Below are positions 62,494-64,000 of a stretch of 64,000 bases of DNA, piece after piece. The notes beneath the pieces were generated by a model. That model had not been told where the DNA came from. It did no database searches and saw nothing but the letters and a program-made list of their open reading frames with translations. The stretch covers positions 62,001-126,000 of the forward strand of contig NZ_FMCX01000009.1 in NCBI RefSeq assembly GCF_900091555.1. The letters run 5' to 3'. The translations under genes were made by a program, and so were the position numbers. The stretch comes from Micromonospora mirobrigensis. Its GTDB lineage: Bacteria; Actinomycetota; Actinomycetes; Mycobacteriales; Micromonosporaceae. Each line of letters begins with the position of its first letter. The stretch's first letter is position 1.

Positions 62494-63563
62494 CGTCCGG
62501 GGACCTCAGCCAGGTCGACCACGACCTGCTCGCCGACTACGTCGGGGGGGCGCTGGAGGGTACGCCCGAGCAGGCGACCGTCGCGCGCCTGGTCGACGAG
62601 GACCCGACCTGGTCGGCGGCGTACGCCCGGCTGGTCACCGCCCTGCCGCAGGTGCACGACGACCTGGCCCGGTGGGCCGCCGGCCCCGCCCCGGAGATGC
62701 CGCTGGCGGTGGCGGAACGGATCGCCGCCGCGCTGGTCGGCGCCGGACCGGCCCCGGTCGCGGCGGCCGGTTTTCCGCGCCAGCCCGGACCGCAGACCCG
62801 GCTCCCGGCGGCCGACGACCCGGCGGGTGACCCGGACCAGGCCCAGTCGGACCGCACCCACCCCATCGACGACCCGCACGGCCCACGCCCCGACGAGCCG
62901 GTCGGCCGGCCGGCCGGCGAGCGCGGCGGGCACCCGGAGCGGGCCGGCCGCGACCGGTCCCGGCCGGCGGGGGGCAGCGGACCCGGACGGCGACGTCGGC
63001 GCTGGGCCCGGCTCGCCGGTCCGGTGGCGCTCGCCGCGGCCGCCATGGTCGGCGTCGGCCTCGGCGTCAACCAGCTGGTCCGCACCGAGGGCGGCGCGGA
63101 CAGCGGCGCATCGGCCCCGGGCCAGGAGCGGACCGCCCTGGCCAGCCCGTTCGGCGCGGCGGGCCGCCGCACCACGCACAGCGGCACCGACTGGACCCCG
63201 GCGGCGCTGTCCGGCGGCGGGCCCCTCGTGGACGGGCCGCCCGCCGGCAAGCGGCCGGCGGCCAAGCAGCCCGGCGGCCAGCCCGATTCCAGCGACGACC
63301 ACGGCCGGCTGGCGGGCCCCGGCACGCTGGACCGGCTCGCCGACCCGGTGGCGCTCGACACCTGCCTGGACGAGATCACCGCCGAGCACGGCGCCGGCCC
63401 GCTGACCGTCGACGTGGTCGACTACGCGGCCTTCCAGGGGACGCCGGCGCTGGTCGTGGACTTCGTCGACGCGGCCGGTGCCCGATGGGCCTGGGTCAGT
63501 GGTCCGGAGTGCGGCGTACCCGGTTCCGGCGCGGACACCCGGTACCGCTCCCGGGTAGGGTGA
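62490..63563 (+). CDS. Anti-sigma-M factor, transmembrane
   Basis: The protein has 357 residues: a cytoplasmic anti-sigma part (HDLLADYVGGALEGTPEQAT, VARLVDEDPTWSAAYARLVT), a long Pro/Gly/Arg/Asp-rich linker, one membrane helix (LAGPVALAAAAMVGVGLGVN), and an extracytoplasmic domain ending in TLDRLADPVALDTCLDEITA and VDVVDYAAFQGTPALVVDFV. Overlap with sigM by GTGA couples synthesis of the two. It lacks the HxxxCxxC zinc motif, so it is not a ZAS-type anti-sigma. Confidence 0.88.
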   Translation: MTSGDLSQVDHDLLADYVGGALEGTPEQATVARLVDEDPTWSAAYARLVTALPQVHDDLARWAAGPAPEMPLAVAERIAAALVGAGPAPVAAAGFPRQPGPQTRLPAADDPAGDPDQAQSDRTHPIDDPHGPRPDEPVGRPAGERGGHPERAGRDRSRPAGGSGPGRRRRRWARLAGPVALAAAAMVGVGLGVNQLVRTEGGADSGASAPGQERTALASPFGAAGRRTTHSGTDWTPAALSGGGPLVDGPPAGKRPAAKQPGGQPDSSDDHGRLAGPGTLDRLADPVALDTCLDEITAEHGAGPLTVDVVDYAAFQGTPALVVDFVDAAGARWAWVSGPECGVPGSGADTRYRSRVG

Positions 63564-63619
63564 GGACGCGACCGGACGTCCGCTTTCGCACGTGACGTGA
63601 CCCACCGGACAGCCGGCTC

Positions 63620-63647
63620 GGGAATCCCCGCTTCGTACGATGACGTT
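63620..63647 (+). promoter_or_regulatory. SigR/SigH-type promoter of trxB
   Basis: GGGAAT at 63620-63625 is followed, after 18 bases counting to the C of CGTT, by CGTT at 63644-63647. This fits the thiol-stress sigma consensus (GGAAT-N18-CGTT) known to drive trxBA in Streptomyces. The site lies 105 bases before the trxB start. The match is seen; use by SigR is inferred. Confidence 0.5.
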
Positions 63648-63752
63648 CTGCAAGTCAGTCGCCGGGGCCCTCGGGCGCCGGCACTCGAACCGGCATCGTC
63701 CCGGCGTACGTCAGCCGGAACGGATGGCGACCACACACATCGGGAGACGGCA

Positions 63753-64000
63753 GTGGACGAGGTCCGCAACCTGATCATCATCGGCTCCGGGCCGGCCGGT
63801 TACACGGCGGCGGTCTATGCCGCGCGCGCCAACCTGAAGCCGCTCGTCATCGAGGGCGTGCAGTCCGGCGGTGCCCTGATGACCACCACCGAGGTGGAGA
63901 ACTTCCCCGGCTTCGCCGACGGCATCCTCGGCCCCGAGCTGATGGACAACATGCGCAAGCAGGCCGAGCGGTTCGGCGCCGAGTTCCTCACCGACGACGT
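63753..64000 (+). CDS. trxB: Thioredoxin reductase, 3' end outside the window
   Basis: The first 82 residues show LIIIGSGPAGYTAAVYAARA, the FAD-binding GxGxxG loop, LKPLVIEGVQSGGALMTTTE and VENFPGFADGILGPELM, all diagnostic of low-molecular-weight thioredoxin reductases, which reduce thioredoxin with NADPH. The GTG at 63753 follows GGGAGA. A thiol-stress type promoter lies upstream. Gene order sigM, anti-sigma, trxB is as in mycobacteria. Confidence 0.96.
   Translation, partial: MDEVRNLIIIGSGPAGYTAAVYAARANLKPLVIEGVQSGGALMTTTEVENFPGFADGILGPELMDNMRKQAERFGAEFLTDD

Overview
The window is one continuous piece of a very GC-rich actinobacterial chromosome. Codon third positions are almost all G/C, GTG and TTG starts are common, and many genes overlap by 4 bases (ATGA or GTGA). 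Protein content and gene order point to a Micromonospora-like member of the Micromonosporaceae; this is inferred from family knowledge, not from a database search. No rRNA, tRNA, CRISPR array, IS element or prophage was seen.

The backbone resembles the origin-proximal region of mycobacteria and Streptomyces. Reading right to left it contains trxB, an anti-sigma gene, sigM, a pseudokinase gene, murJ, cca, then ino1, padR, a DUF5318 gene, ponA, a GT87 gene, and finally rpsF-ssb-rpsR-rplI and dnaB. In M. tuberculosis the same genes flank oriC (Rv0046c to Rv0058 and Rv3907c to Rv3913), so the origin should lie a short way beyond the right end.

Layout: 0-8.6 kb holds a UvrD-type helicase (5' end missing), an EamA transporter with an apparent frameshift, two tandem LppU-like membrane proteins, an AAA ATPase behind a set of inverted repeats, a GNAT acetyltransferase, DoxX and a GT87 mannosyltransferase-like protein. 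8.65-11.5 kb is a molybdenum-cofactor operon read leftward (moaC-mog-moeA-moaE). 11.7-16.0 kb is compositionally distinct: a 1014-residue AfsR/SARP regulator and the 5' part of a GGDEF-EAL gene. 18-24 kb carries housekeeping genes and dnaB with a full-length intein. 24-27.8 kb is the ribosomal/ssb operon with a probable S6:S18 leader RNA. 28.3-44.3 kb is an accessory stretch placed between rpsF and ponA: endonuclease IV, two polytopic glycosyltransferase-like proteins, a small SARP, a DUF2690 secreted protein, a secreted protease homologue that has lost its catalytic residues, and two very large secreted transglycosylase/golvesin-type proteins. 44.5-64 kb covers PBP1, padR-ino1, a toxin-antitoxin pair with a degenerate Fic core, ogt, an ECF sigma/anti-sigma pair, NfeD-flotillin, cca, murJ, pseudokinase, sigM/anti-sigma and trxB.

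The most notable regulatory signal is an identical 18-base direct repeat (two CTTATCG heptamers, 11-base period), each followed after exactly 10 bases by a TANNNT -10 hexamer. It lies upstream of both the moaC operon and the small SARP gene 20 kb away, which suggests a shared SARP-type switch. Other points of interest are DnaA-box groups upstream of dnaB and between murJ and the pseudokinase gene, and a 60-base low-GC patch exactly at the DnaB P-loop.
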